Source: Armatimonadota bacterium (GTDB lineage: Bacteria; Armatimonadota; UBA5829; DSUL01). Taken from it: DNA of 64,000 nt. Position 1 is the stretch's first letter; each line of letters starts with the position of its first letter. The position numbers and the translations under genes were made by a program. Under the pieces are notes generated by a model. The model had not been told where the DNA came from, did not search any database, and saw nothing but the letters and a program-made list of their open reading frames with translations. Below, piece after piece: positions 25,782-34,453 of this stretch. The stretch lies in NCBI GenBank assembly GCA_025998755.1, contig AP024674.1, forward strand, positions 186,001-250,000. Direction: 5' to 3'.

Positions 25782-27461
25782 ATGGAGCCTGGCGTGTTCG
25801 GGTCTATTCACGCGCTCGACCTTGTCATCCTGGTCGCATACCTGGTCGTTCTCTCTTTGGTGGGCATTCTTTTCTCTCGCCGCCAGACCAGCCTGGAGCA
25901 GTTTTTCTTCGCGGGTAGAGGGATGAGCTGGGTGCCAGTGGGCATGTCGCTGATGGCCTGCCTGAACAGCGGCATAGACTATCTAATGCAGCCCTCTGCA
26001 GTGATGAAATACGGTCTGGTTCTCGTGCTCGGATCGCTGTCCTGGGTTCTACTGTGGCACTGGGTGTCGAGAGTGACCTTGCCGTTCTATCGCAGGCTCA
26101 ACCTTGTCACTGCCTATGAGTACCTGGAGCGTCGCTTCTCTCTGTCCGTGCGATGGATGGCTTCAATCATCTTCATCTTGTGGCGGGTTGGATGGATCGC
26201 CACGGCGATGTATGTTCCCTGTCTTGCCATCAGTGGGGCGACGCACGGGGCCCTGCCGCTTGTGTCCACAATCATCGTGCTGGGCAGCGTGGTCATCCTT
26301 TATACCGCACTGGGCGGGATGAGGGCGGTCATATGGACCGACATGATTCAGTTCTGCATTATGTTCGGCGGCCTTGCCGCAACGGTGGTCGTGGTGCTCG
26401 GCCACGTTCCTGGCGGTTTGAGCGAGGTCTGGCAGACCGCTGCTGAGGCAGGCAAGACCAGTCTGCTGACTGGCACCGAAGCGCCGCAAGCGGCTCGGCT
26501 AATGGAGCGGATTAAGCTGTTCTTCACCACCGAGATGACTCCCGTGGGGTTCTTCGCTGCTGTAGTGCTGGGCAGGATGGCGGTTTACACTGCTGATCAG
26601 GTAATGGTGCAGCGCTTTCAAACAGCCCGCTCCCTGAAGGATTCCCGCCAGGCTTTCATCATCAATGCCGTGGGAGATGCTTTGTGGACGGTGGGCCTGT
26701 CCTGCGTAGGGCTGACACTATTCGCTTATGTCGCAAGGGATGCGGACTTCGCAGATCTGCCGTCGGACCGTGTATTTCCCGCCTTCCTCGCAAGCAAAAT
26801 CCCTGTGGGGGTTGTGGGGCTTGTGATCGCTGCTATCTTTGCCGCCTCCCTCAGCTCCATCGCTTCGGCTGTGAACTCCTGTTCGTCGGTTGTTATCATG
26901 GACTTCTACCGTCGCATTCGCCGGCCCGCTGGGCCGGCAATTGTGCCGGATTCCTCTGAGGAGCAGCGCCGTCAGGTGCGCATTTCGCGATGGACTACTC
27001 TTGTGGTGGGTATCTGTGCCATCGCCCTGTCAGCGAATGTGGGGAGGCTGGGTGACCTGATTGTCATCGCGAACAAAGTCATCCAGCTGTTCACCGGTCC
27101 ACTCTTTGCAGTCTACGTACTGGGACTGTTTGTGCCTTTCGCAGGTACTCCAGGAGCCCTTGTTGGTGGTGCGGTTGGCGCTGCGGTCAGCCTTTACATA
27201 GCTTTTTGGAGTGGATTGGCCTTCGTGTGGCCTGCGACGCTCGGGTTTGTTGCGGCGCTGGCAGCGGGAATAAGTGTCAGTCTGTTTGGGGGACGTCCCT
27301 CGAAGGAGCAGGCTCGCTTCACGTTCCGGGGGGTGATGAACGGTCACGGCGCCGGCCGGGACGGAGTGATTGGTGCGGCTGGCTCTCTGATCGATAACGG
27401 GTTGGACTCAGCAACCCTGAAGTCGGTTGGCAGGAGTCTGCCGCATCAGGATAAACAATAA
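25782..27461 (+). CDS. Sodium:solute symporter (SSS family)
   Basis: 559 residues with about 13 membrane segments. Family marks are FFFAGRGMSWVPVGMSLMACLNSG in pieces, LVTAYEYLERRFS, ILYTALGGMRAVIWTDMIQF (the GGxxAVxxTDxxQ motif of the SSS family) and AAIFAASLSSIASAVNS. It is an inner-membrane Na+-coupled carrier, probably for the sugar acid used by the upstream enzymes. The 54-nt gap to the aldolase has no terminator. The C-terminal 60 residues are soluble and not conserved in character. Confidence 0.92.
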   Translation: MEPGVFGSIHALDLVILVAYLVVLSLVGILFSRRQTSLEQFFFAGRGMSWVPVGMSLMACLNSGIDYLMQPSAVMKYGLVLVLGSLSWVLLWHWVSRVTLPFYRRLNLVTAYEYLERRFSLSVRWMASIIFILWRVGWIATAMYVPCLAISGATHGALPLVSTIIVLGSVVILYTALGGMRAVIWTDMIQFCIMFGGLAATVVVVLGHVPGGLSEVWQTAAEAGKTSLLTGTEAPQAARLMERIKLFFTTEMTPVGFFAAVVLGRMAVYTADQVMVQRFQTARSLKDSRQAFIINAVGDALWTVGLSCVGLTLFAYVARDADFADLPSDRVFPAFLASKIPVGVVGLVIAAIFAASLSSIASAVNSCSSVVIMDFYRRIRRPAGPAIVPDSSEEQRRQVRISRWTTLVVGICAIALSANVGRLGDLIVIANKVIQLFTGPLFAVYVLGLFVPFAGTPGALVGGAVGAAVSLYIAFWSGLAFVWPATLGFVAALAAGISVSLFGGRPSKEQARFTFRGVMNGHGAGRDGVIGAAGSLIDNGLDSATLKSVGRSLPHQDKQ

Positions 27462-27485
27462 TGGAAAATGTGCCGAAAAAAAGTC

Positions 27486-27590
27486 TTGACCGATTGATAA
27501 TCAAGTGTTATTCTGGGGTTAGAGGGGAATCCTCTCCCGGAGGAGGGGTGACCATCCCCAAGGCTTTTTATTCCGGAATCTGATAATCAG
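27486..27590 (+). promoter_or_regulatory. Promoter with two related palindromic operators ahead of the pilin-like gene
   Basis: TTGACC (27486-27491), 17-base spacer, TATTCT (27509-27514). The spacer itself contains TTGATAATCAA (27494-27504). A second site CTGATAATCAG lies at 27580-27590, 86 bp further on, about eight helical turns. Both resemble the site at 19797, suggesting one regulator and possibly a DNA loop. Confidence 0.65.
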
Positions 27591-27690
27591 CTTACAATCT
27601 ACCCGCTCCTTCGTGGCCAAGGTCGGCGGGACAGCCGCAAGTCAGAGAGGGAGTCTTTAGCGGGGATGACCCGAAGGAGGGCTGCTGACA

Positions 27691-28362
27691 ATGTCGAAGC
27701 GTCGCGAATACCAGTACGGAGGCGGTGCACGCGGGTTCACCCTCATTGAACTGCTGGTAGTCATCGCCATCATCGCCATCCTTGCGGCGATCCTGTTTCC
27801 GGTCTTCTCGGCCGCTCGCGAGAGGGCCAGACAGTCAAAGTGCACCGCCCACATGCGGCAGATGGGCACCGGCATGCTCATGTACGCCGACGATAACAAC
27901 GGGCGTTTCCCCCCCAACCTTCCGCCGGTGTTTGAGAACGGCGAATATGTATACCGCAACTGGGATTATCATCTGCTCGGTTACGTGCGCAGTCGCGAGA
28001 TGTTCCGTTGTCCAAGCTACCACCGGGACACCCGTGAAAAACGGACTCGCCGCAATCTGAGCACCTACGGGGCAAACTCCAATCTGCTGACCCAAAAGGT
28101 TTCCGTCATCGAGCAGCCGAGCAGGACAGTGCTCCTGTTTGAGGCAGACGACGATGGATATTCCCGCCAGATCGGGCAGGCCCAGCACATTGGCTACTTC
28201 CATTGGGGGATATTTGATTACCGTCACCGCGACGGCGACAACTTCTGCCTGTCGGACGGCCACGTTCAGTGGTTCCCCACCATCGAGCTTTACGAGAGCC
28301 GGGCAACAGGCATCTACGAGTGGAAGGGGATCACTTACGATCCCTCGGCCACGCGCAGATGA
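27691..28362 (+). CDS. Prepilin-like secreted protein with H-x9-DG motif
   Basis: 223 residues. A 14-residue basic leader precedes [16 protein letters not shown] and AARERARQSKCTAHMRQMG. The middle has MYADDNNGRFPP and a Cys-containing MFRCPSYH segment; the end has HRDGDNFCLSDGHVQW, an H-x9-DG motif. It is the smallest of four such proteins here. It has its own promoter 200 nt upstream with operator-like palindromes, directly after the sugar-acid operon, and is followed by a secreted propeller gene. Probably processed by prepilin peptidase and displayed or secreted; function unknown. Confidence 0.88.
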   Translation: MSKRREYQYGGGARGFTLIELLVVIAIIAILAAILFPVFSAARERARQSKCTAHMRQMGTGMLMYADDNNGRFPPNLPPVFENGEYVYRNWDYHLLGYVRSREMFRCPSYHRDTREKRTRRNLSTYGANSNLLTQKVSVIEQPSRTVLLFEADDDGYSRQIGQAQHIGYFHWGIFDYRHRDGDNFCLSDGHVQWFPTIELYESRATGIYEWKGITYDPSATRR

Positions 28363-28387
28363 CTCCGCTTGCCTCTCATCAGAATCC

Positions 28388-28403
28388 CCACGCCTGTGCG
28401 TGG
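28388..28403 (+). other. Small hairpin between the pilin-like and propeller genes
   Basis: CCACGC-ctgt-GCGTGG, a 6-bp perfect stem followed by ACTTTAGG. It lacks a T-run, so it may be a weak attenuator or an mRNA stability element. Confidence 0.35.
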
Positions 28404-28471
28404 ACTTTAGGTAGGACCGGAATCTGTGCCACAGACTCCGTCTTGAGAGAAAGGACAAAAGGAGAAGACAG

Positions 28472-31315
28472 ATGAGAAAGCTCATTCTGGCCCTGCTGTG
28501 CATCGGCGCGGCAGTTACGATGGTGGCATCGCCTACGAGAGGTGAGTTCGCAATAACCAGCCCCGCGGGAAACCACCTCCTGGTCTACAGCAACCTCGGC
28601 CCGACGGTGGATGCTCACTTTTCGCTGGACGGCCCCCTGGGTGTGGCATTCAGCACCGCCAAGGACATCTGGTTCGCAGAATACTCCGGCAACCGTGTGG
28701 TCAGGATGTCTTACAATCCTGCCACCAACAAATGGACGCAGGCGGAGACGGTTTCGGTGCCTTACCCAAGGGCCGTTATTACGGACGAGGCAGGAATCCT
28801 GTATATCGTCTGTGCGGATCAGAAGATCTGGAAATACCAGGGCGGTGTTCTAACCCATTGGGCCACGACCTCCCGCATCGACCCCGTATGCATGGCCTGG
28901 GGACCCTACGGCCGCCTGTGGGTGACGTGCAACGATGCGTCGGCCATTAATGTCTTCGATCCTTCGGGAGGCTCTCCTGTGCTGGATCTGTCGCTCTGGA
29001 ACGCTGCCGGCATCACGAGCGGACCGGATTACAACCTGGACGGCGTCCCGGACATGTATGTCAACGATCGCCGGAATTATGTGCATGTTCTGAGCGGCCA
29101 CGATGGTACCTTTCTGGGCCATACAGTCTACAATGCGCCCGAGCTGGGACAGGCTTTCGGGATGGTGTTCGGTGCGGACGCCAACGCGGACGGAACGAGA
29201 GACCTGTATATCTGCGACTGGAGCAATGGCGTCACACGCATCTATTCCGGCAAGCCCCCCTACAACCATATTCGTCTGTTGAATAACGACAGCGCACTCC
29301 ACATTGCCGCCTACCCGCCCCTGCCATCGAAGCCGGTGAGCGACGGCTACGTGGTGGCAGCCAGCACGTTCAACGACCTGTGGATTGCCTACAATACCGG
29401 CGTTAACACCCTTAGCTTGGGCGCTATAACGCTTCCCTATGGAACTGCCATGCAGCAGGACGGCAGCTTCTGGGTGACCAGCCCCAGTGGCGGATTCGTC
29501 CGGAAGTATATTCGCACGAATGTCAACCAGTGGTCTGAATCGGCGTCCTTCAATGTCCCAAGTCCGACCGGCGTGGCCATAGGCCCGGACGGGGCCGTCT
29601 ATGTGGCATCGGATTCTGACCGGATGATCTATCGCTGGGACGGCTCCAACTTGACGACCTGGGCGGGACCTACAGCGGAGGCACCGCGGGGGATCAGCTT
29701 TGGGCCGGGCGGCCGCCTCTGGGTGTGCTGCATTGACGCGTCTCTGATCCAGGTTTGGGATGCTAACGGATTGGTTGCCTCTACCGGATTCGGGACACCG
29801 ATCGGTATCGCTCCTGGGCCAGATCAGACCGGTGATGGAGTTCCGGATATGTACGTAGTGAACGCTGCTCAGCAGGTTCACGTGGTGGACTCCGCTCTGA
29901 TGCAGCACTGGGACCGGTGGGTCTTTGACCCGGAACGCCTTGCCAATCCGTGGGGTGTCACTACTGGCCTGGACCAGGACTTCGACGGTGTCCCGGATAT
30001 CTATGTGGGGCAGTTCGGTGGGCAACAAGTGGGAATCCATGTCTACAGCGGCCGTACAGGTGCTTACATCCGCTACCTCAACAACGACCCGGTGGGCCAT
30101 ATCGCTGCTTACCCGGTCGTCTACAGCGGCCTGATCCCGTTGCAAGGTCCAGGGACGGTCATCTACAAAAGCAACTTCGAGGGCGTCACGTACGTCGCCC
30201 CGGGTGTGTCCTTCAACCCGGAATGGCCAACAGGTTGGGCCTTGTTCGACACAGACCCCAAGACGCTGACCGAAGGCAGGATGCTTGGAAGCTTCAACCA
30301 GACCAATGCCCTCGGAGTTCGTAACCTGCCCCCGCATTCCAGTGTGACAGTCACCTTCGATCTGATTCTGGCGGGACTGGAGGGGACGCTCTGGCACGGA
30401 AATGGGACGCCGGAAAACCCGCAGCCGGACCGGTTTGGACTGTCGATCGACGACGGGGATCCGCTGATGTTGGAGTCATTCTCGCAAGATCCGAACCTCC
30501 GCCAGTCCTACCCCGGCGCGGGTGTAGATTATCCTGGCCATACGGGCATGTCGCGGACCATTGAGGCAAACGGGATGCGCTATTCTGAGTGGCGCAACTT
30601 GAGCTTCACGGTTCCACACAACTCTCCGGACCTGACCGTCTTGTTCCAGTATCAGGCCAGCTCGCCGGCAAAGCGCTACTGGCTGGATAACGTGCGGGTC
30701 TCTGTCAAAGCCGAGCAGGCGCTGCCGCCGTTCGAGGGCAGCATTGGGGCGGCCAAACAGAAGGAACAGGGACGGACCATTGTTCTAAATGGGAAAGCGG
30801 TGACCGCCTTTTTCTTCGAGCAGGATATGTCGCAGTCGCTGTATGTTGAGGAGGAGGATCGCAGCTCCGGCATCAAGGTTTACCCCTCGGAGTTCACCTT
30901 CGTAACGATCGGGGACCGGGTTAAGGTGACGGGCAAGCTGCAGACCGACTCCAACGGCGAGCTCAGCATCGGTGACGCAGTGGTGGAGGTGATCGCCAGC
31001 GGCCAGCCGCCTTTGGTCCCGCTGGGCGTGAACAACCAGGCTCTGACCTCAGCACAGGGAATAGAGACCACCGGACTGCTGGTGCGCACCTGGGGACGGG
31101 TGACGGCCATTGACGGAGACTACTTCTTCGTGAACGACGGCTCCGGCTACAGCGAAGTCGGCGGGCCGGTAGGTCTGCGGGTGCGCGGGACTTCCCCGGT
31201 GCCCGTTGGCGGCTACGTCCACGTGACAGGTATCCGAGCGAAGCAGATTGTGGGAGGTAACTCTGTTCCGGTCATCCGCATGAGAGACAACTCCGACGCG
31301 GTGAGCGTGGAGTAG
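28472..31315 (+). CDS. Secreted NHL/SMP-30-like beta-propeller protein with jelly-roll and OB-fold-like C-terminal domains
   Basis: 947 residues with a signal peptide (MRKLILALLCIGAAVTMVA). Residues about 40-550 hold repeated propeller motifs such as PLGVAFSTAKDIWFAEYSGN, GVAIGPDGAVYVASDSD and DQDFDGVPDIYVGQFGG (calcium-loop-like DxDxDG). Residues about 560-740 form a jelly-roll-like domain (YLNNDPVGHIA, then WYLDNVRVS-type end). Residues about 745-947 repeat an OB-fold-like pattern (RSSGIKVYPSEF, GDRVKVTGKLQTDSNGEL, TTGLLVRTWGRVTAIDGDYF) that is also at the end of the 58244 protein. Extracellular; perhaps a carbohydrate- or matrix-binding partner of the sugar-acid operon upstream (inference). 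A strong terminator follows. Confidence 0.75.
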   Translation: MRKLILALLCIGAAVTMVASPTRGEFAITSPAGNHLLVYSNLGPTVDAHFSLDGPLGVAFSTAKDIWFAEYSGNRVVRMSYNPATNKWTQAETVSVPYPRAVITDEAGILYIVCADQKIWKYQGGVLTHWATTSRIDPVCMAWGPYGRLWVTCNDASAINVFDPSGGSPVLDLSLWNAAGITSGPDYNLDGVPDMYVNDRRNYVHVLSGHDGTFLGHTVYNAPELGQAFGMVFGADANADGTRDLYICDWSNGVTRIYSGKPPYNHIRLLNNDSALHIAAYPPLPSKPVSDGYVVAASTFNDLWIAYNTGVNTLSLGAITLPYGTAMQQDGSFWVTSPSGGFVRKYIRTNVNQWSESASFNVPSPTGVAIGPDGAVYVASDSDRMIYRWDGSNLTTWAGPTAEAPRGISFGPGGRLWVCCIDASLIQVWDANGLVASTGFGTPIGIAPGPDQTGDGVPDMYVVNAAQQVHVVDSALMQHWDRWVFDPERLANPWGVTTGLDQDFDGVPDIYVGQFGGQQVGIHVYSGRTGAYIRYLNNDPVGHIAAYPVVYSGLIPLQGPGTVIYKSNFEGVTYVAPGVSFNPEWPTGWALFDTDPKTLTEGRMLGSFNQTNALGVRNLPPHSSVTVTFDLILAGLEGTLWHGNGTPENPQPDRFGLSIDDGDPLMLESFSQDPNLRQSYPGAGVDYPGHTGMSRTIEANGMRYSEWRNLSFTVPHNSPDLTVLFQYQASSPAKRYWLDNVRVSVKAEQALPPFEGSIGAAKQKEQGRTIVLNGKAVTAFFFEQDMSQSLYVEEEDRSSGIKVYPSEFTFVTIGDRVKVTGKLQTDSNGELSIGDAVVEVIASGQPPLVPLGVNNQALTSAQGIETTGLLVRTWGRVTAIDGDYFFVNDGSGYSEVGGPVGLRVRGTSPVPVGGYVHVTGIRAKQIVGGNSVPVIRMRDNSDAVSVE

Positions 31316-31346
31316 GGCTCTAGCCGCGCCCCTCAGCGGCAAAGCC

Positions 31347-31383
31347 AAGGGTCGGTCCTGCCGCCGGGGACCGACCCTTTCTC
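31347..31383 (+). terminator. Rho-independent terminator after the propeller gene
   Basis: Perfect stem AAGGGTCGGTCC / GGACCGACCCTT (31347-31358 and 31368-31379) followed by TCTC; strong stem, short T-run. Confidence 0.85.
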
Positions 31384-31449
31384 ACATTCCGCTGCCGCGC
31401 CGGGGATTTGATTGAGCGATTATGCACGTCTCATTACCTGTGTCTCATC

Positions 31450-31565
31450 CTGCATCGGAAGAGATCGGTAGCATTGCCGGGAAGGTTTGCCTGGAGTATA
31501 GCCGGGCAAGGCAGGCCATTTTTCTGCTGGCCGATCGTCCCTTTGCGCGCTCCTGCTTCCTTTCA
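31450..31565 (+). promoter_or_regulatory. Conserved leader element, copy 1 (PEP-CTERM-like gene family)
   Basis: About 115 bases closely match 57146-57240, including tCGGAAGAG, GGTAGC, TTGCCGGGAAGGTTTGC, CGGGCA-GGCAGGC and TTGCGCGC. Both copies lie in front of a PEP-CTERM-like gene (intact at 57318, decayed here). Conservation outside coding sequence suggests a structured 5' leader or regulator-binding region. Its class is not recognised. Confidence 0.6.
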
Positions 31566-31627
31566 AGAAACTCCCAGGCACGCCTGCGCCGTGGTGGCGG
31601 GCGTTGAGGCGAAAGGAGGGAGGACAA

Positions 31628-31968
31628 GTGATATCTGTTCATTCCGTCATGCCTGCGTTTCTTGTCGCCTTGTCTGTCGCCGGGTCGCTGAGGGTGGTTC
31701 CCGGTGGCGACCCATGGAGGGTATTTCATAAATTCACCCCTCCCAAGGTTGGATGGGCTACCGGTGGAACTGTGACATTTGAATGATGGAAGAGGCGAAT
31801 GTCGAGTATGCCCACATCATCTGCCTGGTGAACACCCCTATCGCCCGGGTGGTCGCTCCGCCCGGGCCTAAGCCGCCGGTGGTATACAGGGCCGCCTTCA
31901 CGGGATTCGGCGCGTTGCGACTGCTGCGCGTGCGCCGGCGGGAGCAGGTCAGGCTACTCCCGGTGTAA
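31628..31968 (+). pseudogene. Decayed paralogue of the PEP-CTERM-like gene at 57318
   Basis: A GTG at 31628 after GGAGGGAGGAC opens a signal-peptide-like stretch (MISVHSVMPAFLVALSVAG) and ends at 31786 after PKVGWATGG, which recalls PSVGWEVFGG in the intact gene. A second frame from about 31783 reads LVNTPIARVVAPPGPKPPVV, matching FLNTPIARAVAPVVPEPPLV near the C-terminus at 57318, with the terminal Arg-rich tail LLRVRRR. About 100 middle residues are missing. With the matching leader upstream this is a deleted, out-of-frame copy. Confidence 0.7.
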
Positions 31969-31985
31969 CCAACCCCCGCAAAAAC

Positions 31986-32024
31986 AGCGGGCCCCCGGGC
32001 CGACCTTCCGGGGGCTCGCTGTCT
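31986..32024. terminator. Bidirectional terminator between convergent genes
   Basis: Long stem AGCGGGCCCCCGG / CCGGGGGCTCGCT with one internal mismatch and a 9-base loop. It lies between the decayed PEP-CTERM-like gene (plus) and the GH172 gene (minus). Confidence 0.8.
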
Positions 32025-32041
32025 TCAGCTCTCGCGGCAGT

Positions 32042-33118
32042 CTAGATGACTTCCAGATAGTCCTTTTCCGGCAGGGGAGGGAAAGGAGCGGTAGGCAGAG
32101 TCTGATACCAGAACGCCACCGACGCGATGTCGTCCTGAAGCGGGAGATAACGCCCTCCGCTGCGCCACCCCAGCGCCTGGATGGTGACCCGCAGATCCTG
32201 CTCGAAACGCACCGGATCCATAATGTGCCAGCGATACATCCCGAAGCGCTGCTGGCTCTGATAAGTCCCGTCCGGACGGATGACCTGGCAAAGTCCGGAA
32301 TACGGTGTGGTGAACTCGCGATACTGACCGCCTACGTCGAAGTTGTAGCTTCCGCAGAAGTAGTCCTCCGTGCCCGTGCCGCAGATGGTCGGGAACTCGC
32401 CGTCACCGTCCAGGTAGAACTTGATCTCACCCTCGCCCCACCATCCGGTGTTGTTGACCTGCCAGGCCATATATGTCCCCACGTAATGCCCCTGACCGCG
32501 GACACCGTCCAGGATGGTGTACACCTGGCCGTAGGGTAGGGGATTGGTGCGCCGGAATTGAGCGTGGAAGTAGGCGCAGTCGTCCGGAACGTCCGTCAGG
32601 GTGTAATTGATCTGGTAGTACAGGACCATCGCGTCTGATGCGATATTGGTCATCGTGATGCGGCAACGCCGACGGAACGGCATTTCCCAGTAGCAATTGA
32701 ACGCGCTTCCGGGATTCACGCAGACCGCAAGCGATGAGACCTGGGCATATTTCTGCCATCCGCACGCGAAGAAGTCCCCCACCGGGCACTCCACCGACGG
32801 CTGCTCCTGGTCGTCCCAGTAGATGCGCAGGATGGAGAAGCGCCAGTGTCCGGTGGGCGTCATCCAGATCTGCTGTATGGCCCCCGGCCCCTCGATGTCC
32901 GCAAGGACGCGCGTCTCTCCAGGCTCGATGCGGATGCTGGGAGAGATCTTCCAGCCCTGTCCCAGCTCGCGGGCGCAGGAGGCGCCGGTCCCCTCGGTGG
33001 CCATTCCTCCCCTGCCCTTCTCACCCGTGAAGTTCTCTGGGCTAATGGAGCGCGTCTTTGCGTGCGATAGCCTGGGCAGGTTGCCCAGGTTCATTCCCAG
33101 TCCGTTGAAAGCCGTCAT
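32042..33118 (-). CDS. GH172-family (DUF2961) glycoside hydrolase
   Basis: 358 residues. The ATG at 33118 has GGAGGA seven bases upstream; a longer upstream frame is not supported. DUF2961/GH172 features are clear: DIEGPGAIQQIWMT, RFSILRIYWDDQEQPSVECP, GDFFACGWQ, CYWEMPFRRRCRITMTN, GEGEIKFYLDGDGEFPTICG and TGTEDYFCGSYNF. Characterised relatives include alpha-D-fructofuranosyl- and arabinofuranosyl-acting enzymes that form multimers. No signal peptide is seen in this start. It is divergent from the two pilin-like genes and shares their 450-nt upstream region, including a LacI-type palindrome. Confidence 0.88.
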   Translation of the reverse strand: MTAFNGLGMNLGNLPRLSHAKTRSISPENFTGEKGRGGMATEGTGASCARELGQGWKISPSIRIEPGETRVLADIEGPGAIQQIWMTPTGHWRFSILRIYWDDQEQPSVECPVGDFFACGWQKYAQVSSLAVCVNPGSAFNCYWEMPFRRRCRITMTNIASDAMVLYYQINYTLTDVPDDCAYFHAQFRRTNPLPYGQVYTILDGVRGQGHYVGTYMAWQVNNTGWWGEGEIKFYLDGDGEFPTICGTGTEDYFCGSYNFDVGGQYREFTTPYSGLCQVIRPDGTYQSQQRFGMYRWHIMDPVRFEQDLRVTIQALGWRSGGRYLPLQDDIASVAFWYQTLPTAPFPPLPEKDYLEVI

Positions 33119-33300
33119 TGTACTATCCTCCAAAGATGGCCGATGCGGGCGGTCCCCGCGCCTGCCGCCTGTCGCGCGGCATTGTGCAACAGAGCCGGCC
33201 GCCTGGCAAGCTGTCACCCCGTCCAGCAGCAGGAAAGAAAGCCAGATTTCACCTGCGCGCAAGAAGGAGGAAACGGTTATTCGGCTAACATACGATTTGA

Positions 33301-33351
33301 GAAACCGGTTTCGCAAAATCCGTTGACAGGAGGGGGGCGGAAGCCTATAAT
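33301..33351 (+). promoter_or_regulatory. Consensus promoter with LacI-type palindrome
   Basis: GAAACCGGTTTC (33301-33312) is a perfect 12-bp palindrome with a central CG, as in LacI-family operators. Eleven bases later comes TTGACA, a 17-base spacer and TATAAT (33346-33351), an exact sigma-70 consensus. It serves the pilin-like pair at 33569 and 34454 and could also control the divergent GH172 gene. No LacI-type gene lies next to it. Confidence 0.85.
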
Positions 33352-33568
33352 GACCATGGGAGTCTTCAGGAGGCTTCGTGCGGGTGCTCCTGAAGAGGGT
33401 GTGCCGGGCAGATCCCGGACATCTTGCTTACCGTAGTGATCTCTTTATCGCCTGGGGACGGGTCTGCGCAGAGCCCTGGGGCCGCAGGCTCCGGGTGCGC
33501 GGCCCGGGGAGGCGCCGAAAGGGTCGCCCTTCTCGCACCCGTCGAGCGTCCCCGTTGACAGGGGAAGG
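33352..33568 (+). promoter_or_regulatory. Long structured 5' leader of the pilin-like pair
   Basis: About 210 nt between the -10 box and the start codon, without a convincing gene. It has a perfect 9-bp hairpin CTTCAGGAG / CTCCTGAAG (33364-33395) and further GC-rich inverted repeats. It may be a regulatory or mRNA-stabilising leader; no known riboswitch class was recognised. Confidence 0.5.
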
Positions 33569-34351
33569 TTGTTTCAAATGAAGAAAGTTCAGAGTCTGCG
33601 TGGCTTCACCCTGATCGAGCTTCTGGTCGTTATCGCCATCATCGCGATCCTTGCGGCGATCCTCTTCCCGGTGTTCGCCGCCGCGCGCGAGAATGCCCGG
33701 AAAGCCTCGTGCATCAGCAATATGAAGCAGCTGGCCACGGCAATGCGCATGTACAGCGATGATAACGGAGACCGATTCGCTCCGGGAACCACGGGAGCCT
33801 GGGACGACAAGCACCTGTGGTGGTTCAAGGTGGACCCCTACATCAAGCAGATGCAGGGGACATCGCTGACAGGCGTGTATGTCTGTCCCTCCAGTCCGAA
33901 GCTGCGGGGAGGCAATGAGAACGTGCGCCGCTGCTACGGCTACAACGCGTATTACCTGGGCTCCGCGCCTGGCCAGCCCCAGGTTACGGCCAAGACGGCG
34001 GAGGCCCAGTCGCCCTCCACAACCATCCTGTTCCTGGAGTCGTGGCGGTTTGACGATGCTGCCTTCACCGCCAACACGCCCCGTGGAATCGGGTCGGCGT
34101 TCTGCTATCCGCCGGTGAAGGCGCCAAGCATCTGCCGGCCGGACTACGTGTGGCCGCCGGGCTGGCACCGAGGACTTACGAATGTGGCCATGGTGGACGG
34201 CCATGTCAGGTCGGTGAAGGTCTCACCGCCGCGCGAGACGCCCACCTCTCCCACTCCGGTGGCTGAGTTCACAGGCATTATGGAGAAGGGCGGGGCCGGC
34301 ACTCCGTATGACCCGGATCCGTGGTTCCGCCTGGACGGCCGCAAGCCTTAG
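33569..34351 (+). CDS. Prepilin-like secreted protein with H-x9-DG motif
   Basis: 260 residues. A short leader (MKKVQSLRG) precedes [15 protein letters not shown], then [19 protein letters not shown] and [13 protein letters not shown]. The C-terminal part has [15 protein letters not shown], a clear H-x9-DG motif, and a PYDPDPWFR end. It is paralogous along its whole length to the next gene (34454), including GTPYDxDPWFR. Its promoter is the strongest in the window, so the protein may be abundant. Likely cleaved by prepilin peptidase and assembled or secreted outside the membrane. Confidence 0.9.
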   Translation: MFQMKKVQSLRGFTLIELLVVIAIIAILAAILFPVFAAARENARKASCISNMKQLATAMRMYSDDNGDRFAPGTTGAWDDKHLWWFKVDPYIKQMQGTSLTGVYVCPSSPKLRGGNENVRRCYGYNAYYLGSAPGQPQVTAKTAEAQSPSTTILFLESWRFDDAAFTANTPRGIGSAFCYPPVKAPSICRPDYVWPPGWHRGLTNVAMVDGHVRSVKVSPPRETPTSPTPVAEFTGIMEKGGAGTPYDPDPWFRLDGRKP

Positions 34352-34394
34352 TTCCCGGGGAGGTGAGCTCTCGCCTCAGAGAAAGAGATGCTTT

Positions 34395-34425
34395 GACAGG
34401 GCTCCGCAGGACGCGGCGCCCTGTC
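34395..34425 (+). other. Hairpin between the two pilin-like genes
   Basis: Perfect 8-bp stem GACAGGGC / GCCCTGTC with a 15-base loop, followed by TTCGCTTG. It could trim expression of the second gene or protect the mRNA; it is not a convincing terminator. Confidence 0.4.
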
Positions 34426-34453
34426 TTCGCTTGAGGAAGGGGAGTCTGGAAAA

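Noticed and set aside
32218-32228. CATAATGTGC inside the GH172 gene as a third operator
   Set aside because: It is only half the palindrome and lies in coding sequence.
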